From Candidatus Chlorohelix allophototropha (GTDB taxonomy: Bacteria; Chloroflexota; Chloroflexia; Chloroheliales; Chloroheliaceae), in NCBI RefSeq assembly GCF_030389965.1, contig NZ_CP128400.1, forward strand, positions 248,001-312,000: a stretch of 64,000 nt of DNA, written 5' to 3'. Below the pieces are notes generated by a model. It had not been told where the DNA came from. It was given only the letters and a program-made list of their open reading frames with translations, and searched no databases. Positions 28,901 through 36,975 of the stretch are shown one piece after another. The position numbers were made by a program, and so were the translations under genes. Numbering within the stretch: the stretch's first letter is position 1; the number at the start of each line of letters is the position of its first letter.

Positions 28901-29158
28901 ACTCACTCGCAGAATATTCGGGTGATGTAGTTGCGCTAGAATGCCGGCTTCAACTTTAATGGAATTGCGAATTTGAGGGTCAGCCACAAATTGCCGCTTG
29001 AGGATTTTAATTGCAACCACTCTAGGGGGGCTAAATTTTGTATCATCCGCTTGAAAAACCTCACCAAAACTTCCATTGCCCAGCGAACGAACTAAGCGAT
29101 ACCTTCCTCCAAGTAATGTGGCGGGAGTCTCGTTATTCTGCATCGAATCTTTCGACAT
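25943..29158 (-). CDS. Receptor-like Ser/Thr kinase: kinase-TM-WD40-LivK fusion
   Basis: A 1071-residue fusion. Residues about 20-290 are a Hanks-type kinase (LGNGSFGEVF, VAIKILK, HRDLKPANILL near 148, DFGLAAF, APEQW), followed by a charged linker and one membrane helix (about 357-382). Outside lie about seven WD40 repeats (about 400-692, repeated SVAFSPDGxxVASGSxDKTIRLW pattern). A complete periplasmic-binding-protein type 1 domain of the LivK/branched-chain amino acid class follows (about 700-1066, KIGALLPFTGNQGMWGKFEQQGAEMAIEDIN). It reads as a receptor kinase whose outer part binds a small ligand. An upstream in-frame start at 29317 was rejected because the ATG at 29158 has AGGA 8 bases upstream. 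Confidence 0.93.
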   Translation of the reverse strand: MSKDSMQNNETPATLLGGRYRLVRSLGNGSFGEVFQADDTKFSPPRVVAIKILKRQFVADPQIRNSIKVEAGILAQLHHPNILRVSDFEASDSICYIVTDLAEGGTLSAKLHPALGGSSCPLPLSEVANLLTKIAAALDSAHQKGLIHRDLKPANILLDIAGQPLIADFGLAAFLSGSASQVQSASSGTPLYMAPEQWNGKAGKSSDIYALGIITYQLITGQPPFQGNQEALAHQHLSSPLPKISEHAPGLAYPPMLDEILAKATAKDPHTRPESASAFALQFRAALENRKVQQLSQEKPTTPLAQLAAEAKTQSRQTEQVSSITPDKSPNGGKDSKRNGSPRLSGNAGGKPLFRRPITWISGVSFLVVSTIISLLVVNLFSPKVTIINNTTIININSPVLAISYSPDGKTIATASQDGVIRLVNVANGSVSLALQGQPGSASTVAISPDGQKLASGGVDSIVRIWRIADGTLLNEFKGHSAEVTSVAFSFDSLQVLSGSLDNAVNVWDLKNNNKIATLTTHSAPIKSVAFSPISKTFASASADKTVKIWKLNADNSGVLELNTIKDFQAEINAVEFSPDGLELATGGKDNTIKLWDYTVPGGKSKIALEGQEGSVTSLAYRGDGKTIASGSSDKKVRVWDAGSGKLLLMVEGSTDSVTSVAFSPDGNTVASGSMDKTIRLAEIASAVKAITAPPIPTPVASCILDGEVKIGALLPFTGNQGMWGKFEQQGAEMAIEDINASGLLGSKVKLKLVVEEIPSPDSGTQVQLPAYQKLVNTEKVTMLIDHGFINQTNASSFQDAVMVVVADNNPGLGYYDGKLGQNIFNNKISQTYITNYVVEQTKKRLGYQKVAFFYNDAPNYKAYVQDFQAAFQSKGVSVVENVSFKQGETDFNAALARIKPQNPEEIFIVASVDETVAIMKEARQLGFPWSVRFITSDLWDNPDYGRKGGAVADGSIFANSWFYMNAQVTNPSFVQRYQSKFGNIPLDWAANSYAAIQLLANAMKTSGSCEVGAVREALLKTKNLDTVLGTFSFDDKRNPIYTPSLKVLTYNQSGPSDMGAMTVNWAENMP

Positions 29159-29399
29159 TTTTATTATTCCTGAACATAATAGAACTTCGTGAGCTTGTTT
29201 TAAAAGGGGTTGATTGTGACCAAAGCCTAGTATTCCCTTGAGCGTAGTTCTAGGTAATTCAATTTCACAATAATTCGATATTGTATTAAATATATTTAAA
29301 ATGATAGAAAAAATCAATCGAAATATGGTAAAATTCCACTCACGTAGTAAAATGTAGGCTCAAACTTACACTAAAAAAGGGTTGGTAGCCCACTCGTTC

Positions 29400-30032
29400 T
29401 TAATATAAATCAAGCCGATAACCAACTCCTCTTATCGTGACAATGCAAGGCGCAGTATCAGACTTTAAGTCAAGTTTGTTTCTTAGAAACTTAATCAACT
29501 GTTCTATACTATTATTATATTCCTGACTATCTTGTAGCTCAGGTTCATAGAGAAATTGAGCTATTTCAAGACGAGTGCAAATATTACCGGCTTTATTGTA
29601 AAGATACTCAAATAGTTTCCAAGCATTCCCATTTAATTGAATTGATTGTGCTTTCCCCTTTTTCTCTCTGGTTACTTTCATCGTTCGATAGTCAATTTTC
29701 ACAGTAGAACGAGAACTTGGACCACGAGGTTCAGTAGGTGCGGGGTCTTCAAACCTGAAAATTATATTGGCAAATTCTAGTCTGTCACCGTGGTTTAGAA
29801 AAACATCACTTTTTATATCCCTCCCATTAACTTTGGTGCCATGGGTACTACCTAGATCACGAACACTGACCATTGCCCCAGAAAATTTAATAAGCGCGTG
29901 ATAGCGCGAACAACGCCCACTGTCTAGCACAATATTATTGTCAGTCGCTCTACCTATTCTTATTTCAGTACCTTTAAGGATATAGACTTGCTGGTTTTCT
30001 GCTACCAAACGTGGCAATATCTCATCTGTCAA
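29400..30032 (-). CDS. FHA domain-winged-helix transcription factor (copy 1)
   Basis: A 210-residue regulator: FHA domain (about 1-100, IGRATDNNIVL, RCSRYHALI, DLGSTHGTKVNG) and an OmpR/PhoB-type winged helix (about 115-210, LNGNAWKLFEYLYNKAGNICTRLEIAQFLY...IEQLIKFLRNKL...IVTIRGVGYRL). EmbR of mycobacteria combines the same two domain types in reverse order, and its DNA binding is controlled by kinase phosphorylation. It is paralogous to the gene at 36976. TTG start with GGAGG 8 bases upstream. It follows the FHA-ABC transporter gene by 36 bp and is probably cotranscribed with it; the LivK-type kinase gene comes next on the same strand, 240 bp on. Confidence 0.9.
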   Translation of the reverse strand: MTDEILPRLVAENQQVYILKGTEIRIGRATDNNIVLDSGRCSRYHALIKFSGAMVSVRDLGSTHGTKVNGRDIKSDVFLNHGDRLEFANIIFRFEDPAPTEPRGPSSRSTVKIDYRTMKVTREKKGKAQSIQLNGNAWKLFEYLYNKAGNICTRLEIAQFLYEPELQDSQEYNNSIEQLIKFLRNKLDLKSDTAPCIVTIRGVGYRLDLY

Positions 30033-30067
30033 GAATAAACCTCCATTTCTTGCAATAATAGCGACGT

Positions 30068-32800
30068 TTAGCGACGTTGCCAGCGTCTATCTTTGCGTTT
30101 TTGAAAGAATATAGCCAGTCCAAGAAAAACCACAAATAGTGTCCCCAACATCACCAAGCGCAGTAATAACTGTCCTTCTCTTGTACCATGTTCACCTCTT
30201 GAGTTTATTTCACAAGGGTTGGTGGAATAATTTCGCGGATCATATCCTTTATCCGACTCGCAAGGTACAGAAATACCCATTGTGGGCTGGGAAAAATAAA
30301 GTTGGTTCAGGTCTGCACTTGTACCTAATGCCTCTAATGACCAGCGGCTAACCGTTGCATAGCTTAAAGCTTTGCTTGGTCCGTTTAAGTCGAAGATAAC
30401 CCCCGCAAGTATAATTTGGGGGATAAGAATCACAGGTACAATGCTTATCGCCTTATCGGTATTTGAAGCAATAGTCGATATAAACAAGCCCATCCCGACA
30501 CCACCAAGCGTTGTCAGAAATACTCCTAGGCATAGCTCAAAAAAAGCAGAGAAGAACACCCCATGCGGTGGGACTCCGACAATTAGCAGCACTATTCCCA
30601 CCAGCATTAAGGTCTGTACAAGAGATAGGATAGCTAATACTATGACTTTGGATAAAATATATGGAACAACTCCCAGATTAACCATCCGTTCCCGCAAATA
30701 TATAGCGTTTTCTTTAGTGATTTCGCGAGCCGAATTATTTGTGCCAAGCCACACCCCGGCGATTGAGAGCATAAATAAAATTCGTTGCCCATCTGCCGGA
30801 GAACTACCTATATTCCAGATATTTTGCCCACCCACCATCGCCAGAATTAAGCCAATTATCGGAGCCTGTAATAATAATACCAGCAGATTTACTCTATCTC
30901 TGAACAACAATTCGATATAACGCAACGCAAGCAGACTGAACTGACGAAAAGGTTTTTGTTTCGCTATAGTCGGAATTGCCGTGGTATTTGGCTTTAAATT
31001 GAGCCGGGACTGAGGTTTGGCTATATATGTTTGGTAATCTGCAGAGCGTCTGAATTTATCTTCCCACTCTGCCGGGTTATTTTCTGTAGCCTCTAGTTTA
31101 CTGTAAATGTCGGCAAATTCGTTCACCTCGAAAAACTTCAAGGCTTCTGCCGGCGGTCCAAAATAGCAAAGTCTACCGCCTTTACCCAGAAAGGCAACTT
31201 TATCACATACATTGATATTTGCAGTGGCATGCGTAACCAGCACCACAGTGCGTCCTGCATCTGCCAGTCTGCGTAACAAAAACATTAATTTCTTGTCAAG
31301 ACCGGGGTCTAGCCCAGAGGTAGGTTCATCCAGAAAAAACAACACCGGACGCGCAATCAGTTCTGCTGCAATAGAGGCTCTTTTTCGCTGCCCACCGGAG
31401 AGTCGAGTAATCTCAACGTTTCGGCTGGAAGTTAACTCCACGTCTTTTAGAACCTCTTCTATCCTGACTTTAATTTCTGCTTTTTTTGTATCGGGGGGCA
31501 GTCGTAATTTTGCAAGATAATACAAAGCTCTTTCAACCGTTAATTCCCGATGGATAATATCATCTTGTGGAACATAGCCCAGTTGATTGCGATAGGTTGC
31601 GAAATTAACATAATAGTCCTCACCATTTATTATTACCTGCCCCTCATCTGCCGGGCGAAAGCCATTCAAGGCATCCATTAATGTTGATTTACCGGCACCA
31701 CTACCACCTACCAGCGCCACCAACTCAAGTGGTTTTATTGAAACCGAAATGTTGTTGAGTAATATTCGGGTGCTTCCGGCTTTTTTGCTCAGCGCTACGC
31801 CATCCAACCATATCTGGCTGGAATCAAACTGGGTGAGATTCTTACCATTATAAGTTAAACGATAGCCTGCAATCTGTAACTTATCTCCGGGGAAAATTTC
31901 AACCGATTTTCTGGTGACCTTTTTATCATTAATAAATGTACCGTTTGTGCTGCCAAGGTCCTGAATTTTAGCTAGATTTTGCCCCTTAGTAATGACCGCA
32001 TGGTGTGCCGAAACCTGCGGAAAGTTCAACACCACCACATTATCTGGCGTTCGTCCAATAGTAATTACTTCAAGTTCTGAGCTTATATCAAAGACCGTTT
32101 CCAAGCTTGGAATGGGTTTACCGTAATCAAGGTAGCTAAGAGTTACAATATTTCCCAGTGCATCTCCGATTCTCAATATGTCTTCATTTTTTAGAAGTAG
32201 CTCGTCTAAATGCTCACCGTTATAAATCAAGCCGTTTGTAGATTTAAGATCTCGGATAAAAAATGTATCACCACTGGCGGATAAATCGGCATGCCAACGT
32301 GAAATTACAGATACAGGAATGACAATATCATTGTCTTCCGAGCGTCCAATTCGGAATCTCGGTTTATCTAGGATATATTCTTTGGTATGTTCAATGTTAT
32401 TAATAAAGTAAGTGACTTTTAAGCGAGGTGCTTCTTTCCGCGCAAATTGGGTTTTAAGCATAGGGCTATCTGGTTCTTGAGGCTTAATGTTCTCCGAATT
32501 CCGTTGAGTTACAAAAAATGATACAACTCCCCCTAATTGTATTCTATCACCGGGTTTAACTATAGTCGTCCCCTCTCGGACTGTTCCATTAATTGTTAAG
32601 GGAGCTTCCGCCCGCAATTTTTCTATAGTTAAATTTTCTGCTTCAATAACCGCTTTTAAATGATGAGAAACCACCTCTGGATAATTTAGAACAAGGTTAT
32701 TAGTTAAATCGCTTCCTATTGTGAAAGAGGCTGTATCGGGTAAATATTCACCGATTATTCTACCGTAAGCGCTTAATACTATTTTGGTATTGTTGGTCAT
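30068..32800 (-). CDS. ABC transporter (ABCG/ABC2 type) with three N-terminal FHA domains
   Basis: A 910-residue half-transporter. Three FHA domains in a row: about 5-95 (degenerate, IGSDLTNNLVL...VSHHLKAVI, no clear N in the loop), about 130-225 (IGRSEDNDIVI, SRWHADL, DLKSTNGLIYNG) and about 245-325 (IGRTPDNVVVL, SAHHAVI, DLGSTNGTFIN). Then an ATP-binding cassette (about 345-560: GGSGAGKST, LSGGQRKR, LFFLDEPTSGLDP) and about six membrane helices of an ABC2 permease (about 640-905). Mycobacterial Rv1747 has the same plan with two FHA domains and is controlled by a Ser/Thr kinase. Substrate unknown; a lipid or glycolipid is likely by analogy. Divergent from the hydrolase at 33028. Confidence 0.93.
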   Translation of the reverse strand: MTNNTKIVLSAYGRIIGEYLPDTASFTIGSDLTNNLVLNYPEVVSHHLKAVIEAENLTIEKLRAEAPLTINGTVREGTTIVKPGDRIQLGGVVSFFVTQRNSENIKPQEPDSPMLKTQFARKEAPRLKVTYFINNIEHTKEYILDKPRFRIGRSEDNDIVIPVSVISRWHADLSASGDTFFIRDLKSTNGLIYNGEHLDELLLKNEDILRIGDALGNIVTLSYLDYGKPIPSLETVFDISSELEVITIGRTPDNVVVLNFPQVSAHHAVITKGQNLAKIQDLGSTNGTFINDKKVTRKSVEIFPGDKLQIAGYRLTYNGKNLTQFDSSQIWLDGVALSKKAGSTRILLNNISVSIKPLELVALVGGSGAGKSTLMDALNGFRPADEGQVIINGEDYYVNFATYRNQLGYVPQDDIIHRELTVERALYYLAKLRLPPDTKKAEIKVRIEEVLKDVELTSSRNVEITRLSGGQRKRASIAAELIARPVLFFLDEPTSGLDPGLDKKLMFLLRRLADAGRTVVLVTHATANINVCDKVAFLGKGGRLCYFGPPAEALKFFEVNEFADIYSKLEATENNPAEWEDKFRRSADYQTYIAKPQSRLNLKPNTTAIPTIAKQKPFRQFSLLALRYIELLFRDRVNLLVLLLQAPIIGLILAMVGGQNIWNIGSSPADGQRILFMLSIAGVWLGTNNSAREITKENAIYLRERMVNLGVVPYILSKVIVLAILSLVQTLMLVGIVLLIVGVPPHGVFFSAFFELCLGVFLTTLGGVGMGLFISTIASNTDKAISIVPVILIPQIILAGVIFDLNGPSKALSYATVSRWSLEALGTSADLNQLYFSQPTMGISVPCESDKGYDPRNYSTNPCEINSRGEHGTREGQLLLRLVMLGTLFVVFLGLAIFFQKRKDRRWQRR

Positions 32801-32911
32801 ATTTTTTCTTATTTGTTGTTATTAAGAGTGTCACTAAGCAACAAAATTATTACACAAAAAGATTAGAAACTCCAATTTAACATAAAAGTCGATTTCCCTA
32901 ATTATAGCTTT

Positions 32912-32939
32912 GCTAAGGCTTACTTAAGCGACAGTTAAG
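32912..32939 (+). promoter_or_regulatory. Three 11-bp-phased hexamer repeats (winged-helix site candidate)
   Basis: GCTAAG (32912-32917), CTTAAG (32923-32928) and GTTAAG (32934-32939) are spaced exactly 11 bp apart. A 25-bp part (32920-32944) matches 24 of 25 bases at 42686-42662. It lies 10 bp upstream of the -35 of the hydrolase gene and between it and the divergent FHA-ABC gene. Confidence 0.65.
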
Positions 32940-32949
32940 TGCAATCTAT

Positions 32950-32982
32950 TTGTCAAGTATCTTTCCAAGATATTACTAAAAT
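32950..32982 (+). promoter_or_regulatory. Promoter of the hydrolase gene
   Basis: TTGTCA (32950-32955) with TACTAA (32974-32979, 18-bp spacer), continuing AAT. It aligns base for base with the promoter of the gene at 42572, which has CTGCCA and TTCTAA at the same offsets. Confidence 0.55.
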
Positions 32983-33027
32983 GGGAGTATCGTAAAAAGA
33001 TTTAATAACTGTTTCGAATGAAAGCGG

Positions 33028-33906
33028 ATGCAAAAAATGAAAAGAAATATTTATGGCGCTATCTTTTTGTTAGTATTTGTGGTGGGCTTATCTGGGTTAA
33101 TTTCTTCACAATTTATTCTGAACAATAATATTTCTAAACAAATTAATCCAAATAATAAAGTAATCGTTTTTGTACATGGAATTCGTCCTCCCACCGATTG
33201 CGCTTCACGAGATGTAAAAGCCGATATTGGTGCAGAAACATTTGGAGAAATTAAGAAAGAACTCATCACAAAAACCGGAATAGAAGAAAACCGTTTTTTC
33301 TATTACAACTATTCATTCACTCCCTCAAATCTTTTTTTAGAAGACTGTCGTGATACTTGGGCTTCGCTTGCTACCCATACTGAAAAGTTAAACAGCTTTA
33401 TTTCCACCATCGTTCTAAAAAACTATCCTGATGCAGACATTACTTTTATTTCGCATTCGTTGGGCGGTTTATTAGTGGCTAATTGGCTTACAGCTACAAA
33501 GTCCGATTATCTTAAGCATTTAAATTCTTTGATTACAATTGATAGCCCTCTTCGTGGGGCTAGCTTAGCTGGAATCTGCGACAATTTAGCGGTTTCGTTT
33601 CTCGCGCCAGTTTGTAATGACCTCAAGTTGGGTAGTAGCACCATTCGTCAGGTAGAGCAGTTAGCCCCGTCTATCACAAAAATCTATAATATTCGAAATA
33701 TGGCGGATGCAATTGTAAAGCCTGAAGAAGCTTATCTGGATGGCGCAGCCGGAATACTCGACCTTAATGTCAGCTCCTACGGCAATTTTACTGAGCATAA
33801 CGTTGGGCTAGCACACCCCGAAGCTCTTAAATTTATCGTATCCATCGTAAACGATGCAAGAAAATTCCCCTCCTTTATCTTTGGTCGTGAAAGCGCGTTA
33901 GGTTAA
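33028..33906 (+). CDS. Exported or membrane-anchored alpha/beta hydrolase (lipase-like)
   Basis: A 292-residue protein with an N-terminal membrane or signal helix (about 6-28, GAIFLLVFVVGLSGLISSQFIL). The alpha/beta-hydrolase fold follows: FVHGIRPP oxyanion region near 48, nucleophile elbow SHSLGG near 141-146 with the central Ser, TIDSPLRGA, a likely acid in the AD or EAYLDG region and a His in the late EHNVGLAHPE. Probably a lipase, esterase or acyltransferase working outside the membrane. Two ATGs (33028, 33037) are possible and neither has a strong ribosome site. Its promoter carries the phased repeat shared with the gene at 42572. Confidence 0.8.
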   Translation: MQKMKRNIYGAIFLLVFVVGLSGLISSQFILNNNISKQINPNNKVIVFVHGIRPPTDCASRDVKADIGAETFGEIKKELITKTGIEENRFFYYNYSFTPSNLFLEDCRDTWASLATHTEKLNSFISTIVLKNYPDADITFISHSLGGLLVANWLTATKSDYLKHLNSLITIDSPLRGASLAGICDNLAVSFLAPVCNDLKLGSSTIRQVEQLAPSITKIYNIRNMADAIVKPEEAYLDGAAGILDLNVSSYGNFTEHNVGLAHPEALKFIVSIVNDARKFPSFIFGRESALG

Positions 33907-34035
33907 GCATCAAATTAGATTTCTGAAAAAATTCTCAGAAATCTTTCAGATAACCCTCTTATATCTGATCAGATTAACAAATTATGATACAGGTGTGCTT
34001 CGCAGCAAATAATTAAGTGAAAGGATAATAACGAA

Positions 34036-34785
34036 ATGACTGAAAGTAATTTTCCTGTTCCGGCTTACCAGAACAATCTTTCCGAGACTCAACTAGTCCC
34101 GATTATTGGTACTGTAAATTGTAGCGGTGGTGTGCCTTTGCTAGCTATACCGATAAAATCCGGCACTGTTCGCGCATATATTCCAGGTTTCTCTCCGGTT
34201 TTTGTTTTGGCACGTAACCCCGGTATCACCTGGATGGAAGTTGCTTTTCTCACCTCAACCGGTGACATGGTCAATGGCTGGATCGAAGCCGTGTATATAA
34301 CGGATATTTACAAAGACCAGCGCAGTGTTAATCCGCTTGATCTACGCATTTCGCAATTTGAAAATAATACCCTTCATGAAATCGCCGAGTATCGCGCCAC
34401 AATTGCTCCCGGTTGGAAACAGTCCCTTACCTATCTATGCGGATTTCTTATTCCGTTTGGAGCAGTAGGTACGATGGCTGCATTTGGTAATCACGCTTCC
34501 GGTGTAGGCGCAGGCTTAGCAGTAGCCTTGGTTGTGCTGATTGCCACGATTGTAGCACTTAAAAAATCGCATCCGGGTAAGGCAGAGTTAAAACGGCTTG
34601 AGCTTATCCGGCGAGCGCGGCAGGGATCAATCCTCAATATCAAGGAAGATGCCAGAAAAGCTATGCTGCTAACCGGGACGTTAGCAGGTTCTTTATTAGT
34701 CGGTAAAACAGCACTAGATGTGTACTTAAAAACCCGCCCTACTAAATCAGTAACCAGAACAGATATTAATATACATCGTTGGTAG
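34036..34785 (+). CDS. Membrane protein with SH3-like N-terminal domain (paralog of 40794)
   Basis: Unknown function, 249 residues. The N-terminal about 120 residues are beta-rich and SH3-like (VPIIGTVNCSGGVPLLAIP...ARNPGITWMEVAFLTSTGDMVNGWIEAVYI). Two hydrophobic helices (about 138-185) follow, then a basic Arg/Lys segment and another hydrophobic stretch. The second half of the protein at 40794 has the same order and closely similar text (ARTPNEKWFNVIYTSTIGQNVLGWIQ; later PTKS/PTKTEST, NLNVNI/DINIH), so both are one family. AAAGGA lies about 10 bases before the ATG. Confidence 0.72.
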   Translation: MTESNFPVPAYQNNLSETQLVPIIGTVNCSGGVPLLAIPIKSGTVRAYIPGFSPVFVLARNPGITWMEVAFLTSTGDMVNGWIEAVYITDIYKDQRSVNPLDLRISQFENNTLHEIAEYRATIAPGWKQSLTYLCGFLIPFGAVGTMAAFGNHASGVGAGLAVALVVLIATIVALKKSHPGKAELKRLELIRRARQGSILNIKEDARKAMLLTGTLAGSLLVGKTALDVYLKTRPTKSVTRTDINIHRW

Positions 34786-35133
34786 TATAAATCACATCTT
34801 GCACTAAGTTCAACCTTAGTGCAAGAGATCAGTAAGATTAATAATCATTAAGAATAAACCAATAAAGTTTAGTTGCTAATAAGCGATCTTTAGATTATAC
34901 TAAAGATACTATAAAGGAAATCAGAACCTCGCATCCAGCGCAATGTAGCCGATACCAGTTAATTTGAATATCTTCAACCCATGTTAGGGTTAAGTTAATT
35001 TTGCCAAAGTGAAAATAAACATTGCAGCAGGAAAATAATTGGTGAAAATCTTCACTTGTTAATATACAGTAAAATTTTTTTCATAACCGCTAAAATTAAT
35101 TTATAATTTTAGTCAGCCTTGGAGGATATTTGT
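34786..35133 (+). other. Gap with a terminator-like hairpin and kinase leader
   Basis: A perfect 11-bp hairpin (34798-34808 with 34815-34825, arm CTTGCACTAAG) sits 12 bp past the upstream stop; it lacks a T-run, so it may protect the mRNA end or pause polymerase. The rest is AT-rich leader of the kinase gene with no other clear signal. Confidence 0.55.
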
Positions 35134-36960
35134 ATGGCAGAGCGTAAACCAGGCGATATTATTCTTGGAAAATATGAGATCAAACAGCGCTTGGGTAAGG
35201 GGGGTGGGGGTGTAGTATATCTCGCCTATGAAGCATCTTTGCGTCGAAATGTAGCAATAAAAGAACTGATTAATTCCTCTGATCTTCGTCAAAGTGGACA
35301 ATTCGAAGAACTTAATAACCGCTTCGAACGTGAAGCCATTCTGAACGCACAATTCACCAGTTATCCTGTCATTACAATTTATGGTAAAGAAATTGACAAG
35401 GATGGAAATATTTTTCTGGTTATGGAGTTAGCGCCCAGAGGTTCCCTTTATGACCTATTACAAAATCGGCAGGGTAAACCAATGTCTCTGGATGAATTTT
35501 ACCCACTTGCTTACGATATTCTAAAAGCGGTCAAAGCGATTCACGCTCACCCATCCGGGATTGTACATCGGGATGTAAAGCCTTCAAACATTTTACTGAC
35601 AGACAACGGCGCAAAGTTGGCGGATTTCGGAGTAGCCCAACTGGCGGAAGAATCATCGCGTAGCCGGATTCTATCAAAAAGCCATCCCGGTACGCCGCTC
35701 TATATGTCTCCAGAACAGGAAAAAGATACTGGTTATCTGGATAATCGCAGCGACCTGTATTCAATTGGTCTGGTTTTTTATGAGATGCTGACCGGGGAGC
35801 GCTATAAGATGAAGCGCGTAATGCCGCCTAGCAAGCTCAATAGCGCTGTTACCCCAATGCTAGATTACATTATCCAGCACATGATTGAGCAAGATCGAGA
35901 TAAGCGCTACAACACTGCCGATGATATTCTTGCCGATATGGAAAAGGCAAAGCGTGGGGCGATGCCACCAGAAATGACCGTACCTAACCCCGCACCTCCA
36001 ACTGTGGTGATACCTCCAGTGCCGTCAACCTCCCCGAAACCAACAAAGAAAAAGGGTGCGCCTGTAGTGGCGATTTTAGTCGGGTTGGTGATTTTGATTG
36101 TCGCAGGGGTGGGAGCATTCTTTGCTCTTTCCAGTAATTCAGGAACTTCACAGGCAGCAGTAGCTGCGACCGCTACTTCGGTTCCAACCACAACTATCGC
36201 TGAGCCGACTGCAACCGTGACTCCCGTCCCGACTGCTACTCCGCAGCCGACTGCAACCGTGACTCCTGTCCCGACTGCTACTCCGCAGCCGACTGCCACG
36301 CCTACAGTAGCGCCAACCGTAACCCCGTTACCAACCGCTACGGTAGCAGCCACAACGGCAACCACTGCTGCGGGAACCCCGACTAACCCTGTAAGTTTAC
36401 CTTTTGAGGATAACTTTAAGGGTGGCGCAAAAGCCGACTGGAGACCTGTAAATGAGCAAGGTAACAGTAAGTGGGCAGTAGATAACGGAGGTTATACTCT
36501 CCTATCAGGTGGTAAAGGAGCAGTATTTATCGGTGACACAAGTTGGGAAAATTACAGCTTAAAAATAAAAATATGGGAGTTACCTGGGGAACTTGCTCAA
36601 GTATCTATTTTGGTGCGTTATCAGGATGAGAGTAATTACCTATATCTTAACTTAAGTGGTAATTCTGCTCAATGGATATCAATCAAAAATGGTCGCCCTA
36701 CCCTCTTAAACCGGGATGCCAAATGTTATGCATTCAATGCCTTCGGTAATTGCGGCTATCTCAGTCCCCTTGAATTAAATATAGTAGTGCAAGATACAAA
36801 CATTTATGCCTACAGTGGTACAACGGAAATAGCCAAGTTTGAAGCTACTACTGATACTAAAGATTTGATACCTCTCAAGGGTTATGCTGGTATTAGAATT
36901 GACATGAAAAATAATAATAAGCCACCCCGAATTGAGAGTGTAAAGATAAGCAAGGTTTAG
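35134..36960 (+). CDS. Membrane Ser/Thr kinase with ConA-like lectin outer domain
   Basis: A 608-residue receptor-like kinase. Hanks kinase at about 10-265 (LGKGGGGVVYLAY, VAIKEL, HRDVKPSNILL, DFGVAQL, YMSPEQE), a membrane helix at about 309-332 (VVAILVGLVILIVAGVGAFFAL), a Pro/Thr-rich stalk at about 340-420 and a 185-residue outer domain resembling concanavalin-like/DUF1080 glycan-binding folds (LPFEDNFKGGAKADWR...WENYSLKIKIW...ILVRYQDESNYLYLNL...YAGIRIDMKN). It may sense wall or extracellular glycans. The ATG at 35134 has GGAGG 8 bases upstream; a TTG at 35119 is in frame but lies inside that signal. The FHA-winged-helix gene follows 15 bp later, so kinase and regulator form an operon. Confidence 0.92.
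   Translation: MAERKPGDIILGKYEIKQRLGKGGGGVVYLAYEASLRRNVAIKELINSSDLRQSGQFEELNNRFEREAILNAQFTSYPVITIYGKEIDKDGNIFLVMELAPRGSLYDLLQNRQGKPMSLDEFYPLAYDILKAVKAIHAHPSGIVHRDVKPSNILLTDNGAKLADFGVAQLAEESSRSRILSKSHPGTPLYMSPEQEKDTGYLDNRSDLYSIGLVFYEMLTGERYKMKRVMPPSKLNSAVTPMLDYIIQHMIEQDRDKRYNTADDILADMEKAKRGAMPPEMTVPNPAPPTVVIPPVPSTSPKPTKKKGAPVVAILVGLVILIVAGVGAFFALSSNSGTSQAAVAATATSVPTTTIAEPTATVTPVPTATPQPTATVTPVPTATPQPTATPTVAPTVTPLPTATVAATTATTAAGTPTNPVSLPFEDNFKGGAKADWRPVNEQGNSKWAVDNGGYTLLSGGKGAVFIGDTSWENYSLKIKIWELPGELAQVSILVRYQDESNYLYLNLSGNSAQWISIKNGRPTLLNRDAKCYAFNAFGNCGYLSPLELNIVVQDTNIYAYSGTTEIAKFEATTDTKDLIPLKGYAGIRIDMKNNNKPPRIESVKISKV
36205..36288 (+). repeat. Two 42-bp tandem repeats in the kinase stalk
   Basis: Two almost identical 42-bp units (one C/T difference) encode PTATVTPVPTATPQ twice. 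Such a repeat can change in copy number by slippage and so alter stalk length. Confidence 0.85.
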
Positions 36961-36975
36961 AGCAGGTCTAAAGAT

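Noticed and set aside
29159-29317. N-terminal extension of the LivK-type kinase to 29317
   Set aside because: The extra 53 residues have no domain, and the internal ATG at 29158 has a clear ribosome site.
36205-36288. Repeat as a possible CRISPR-like array
   Set aside because: Only two directly joined 42-bp units inside a coding stalk, with no spacers and no cas genes.
35907-36365. Val/Gly-rich open frame opposite the kinase stalk
   Set aside because: Antisense mirror of the Pro/Thr repeat; no ribosome site or domain.
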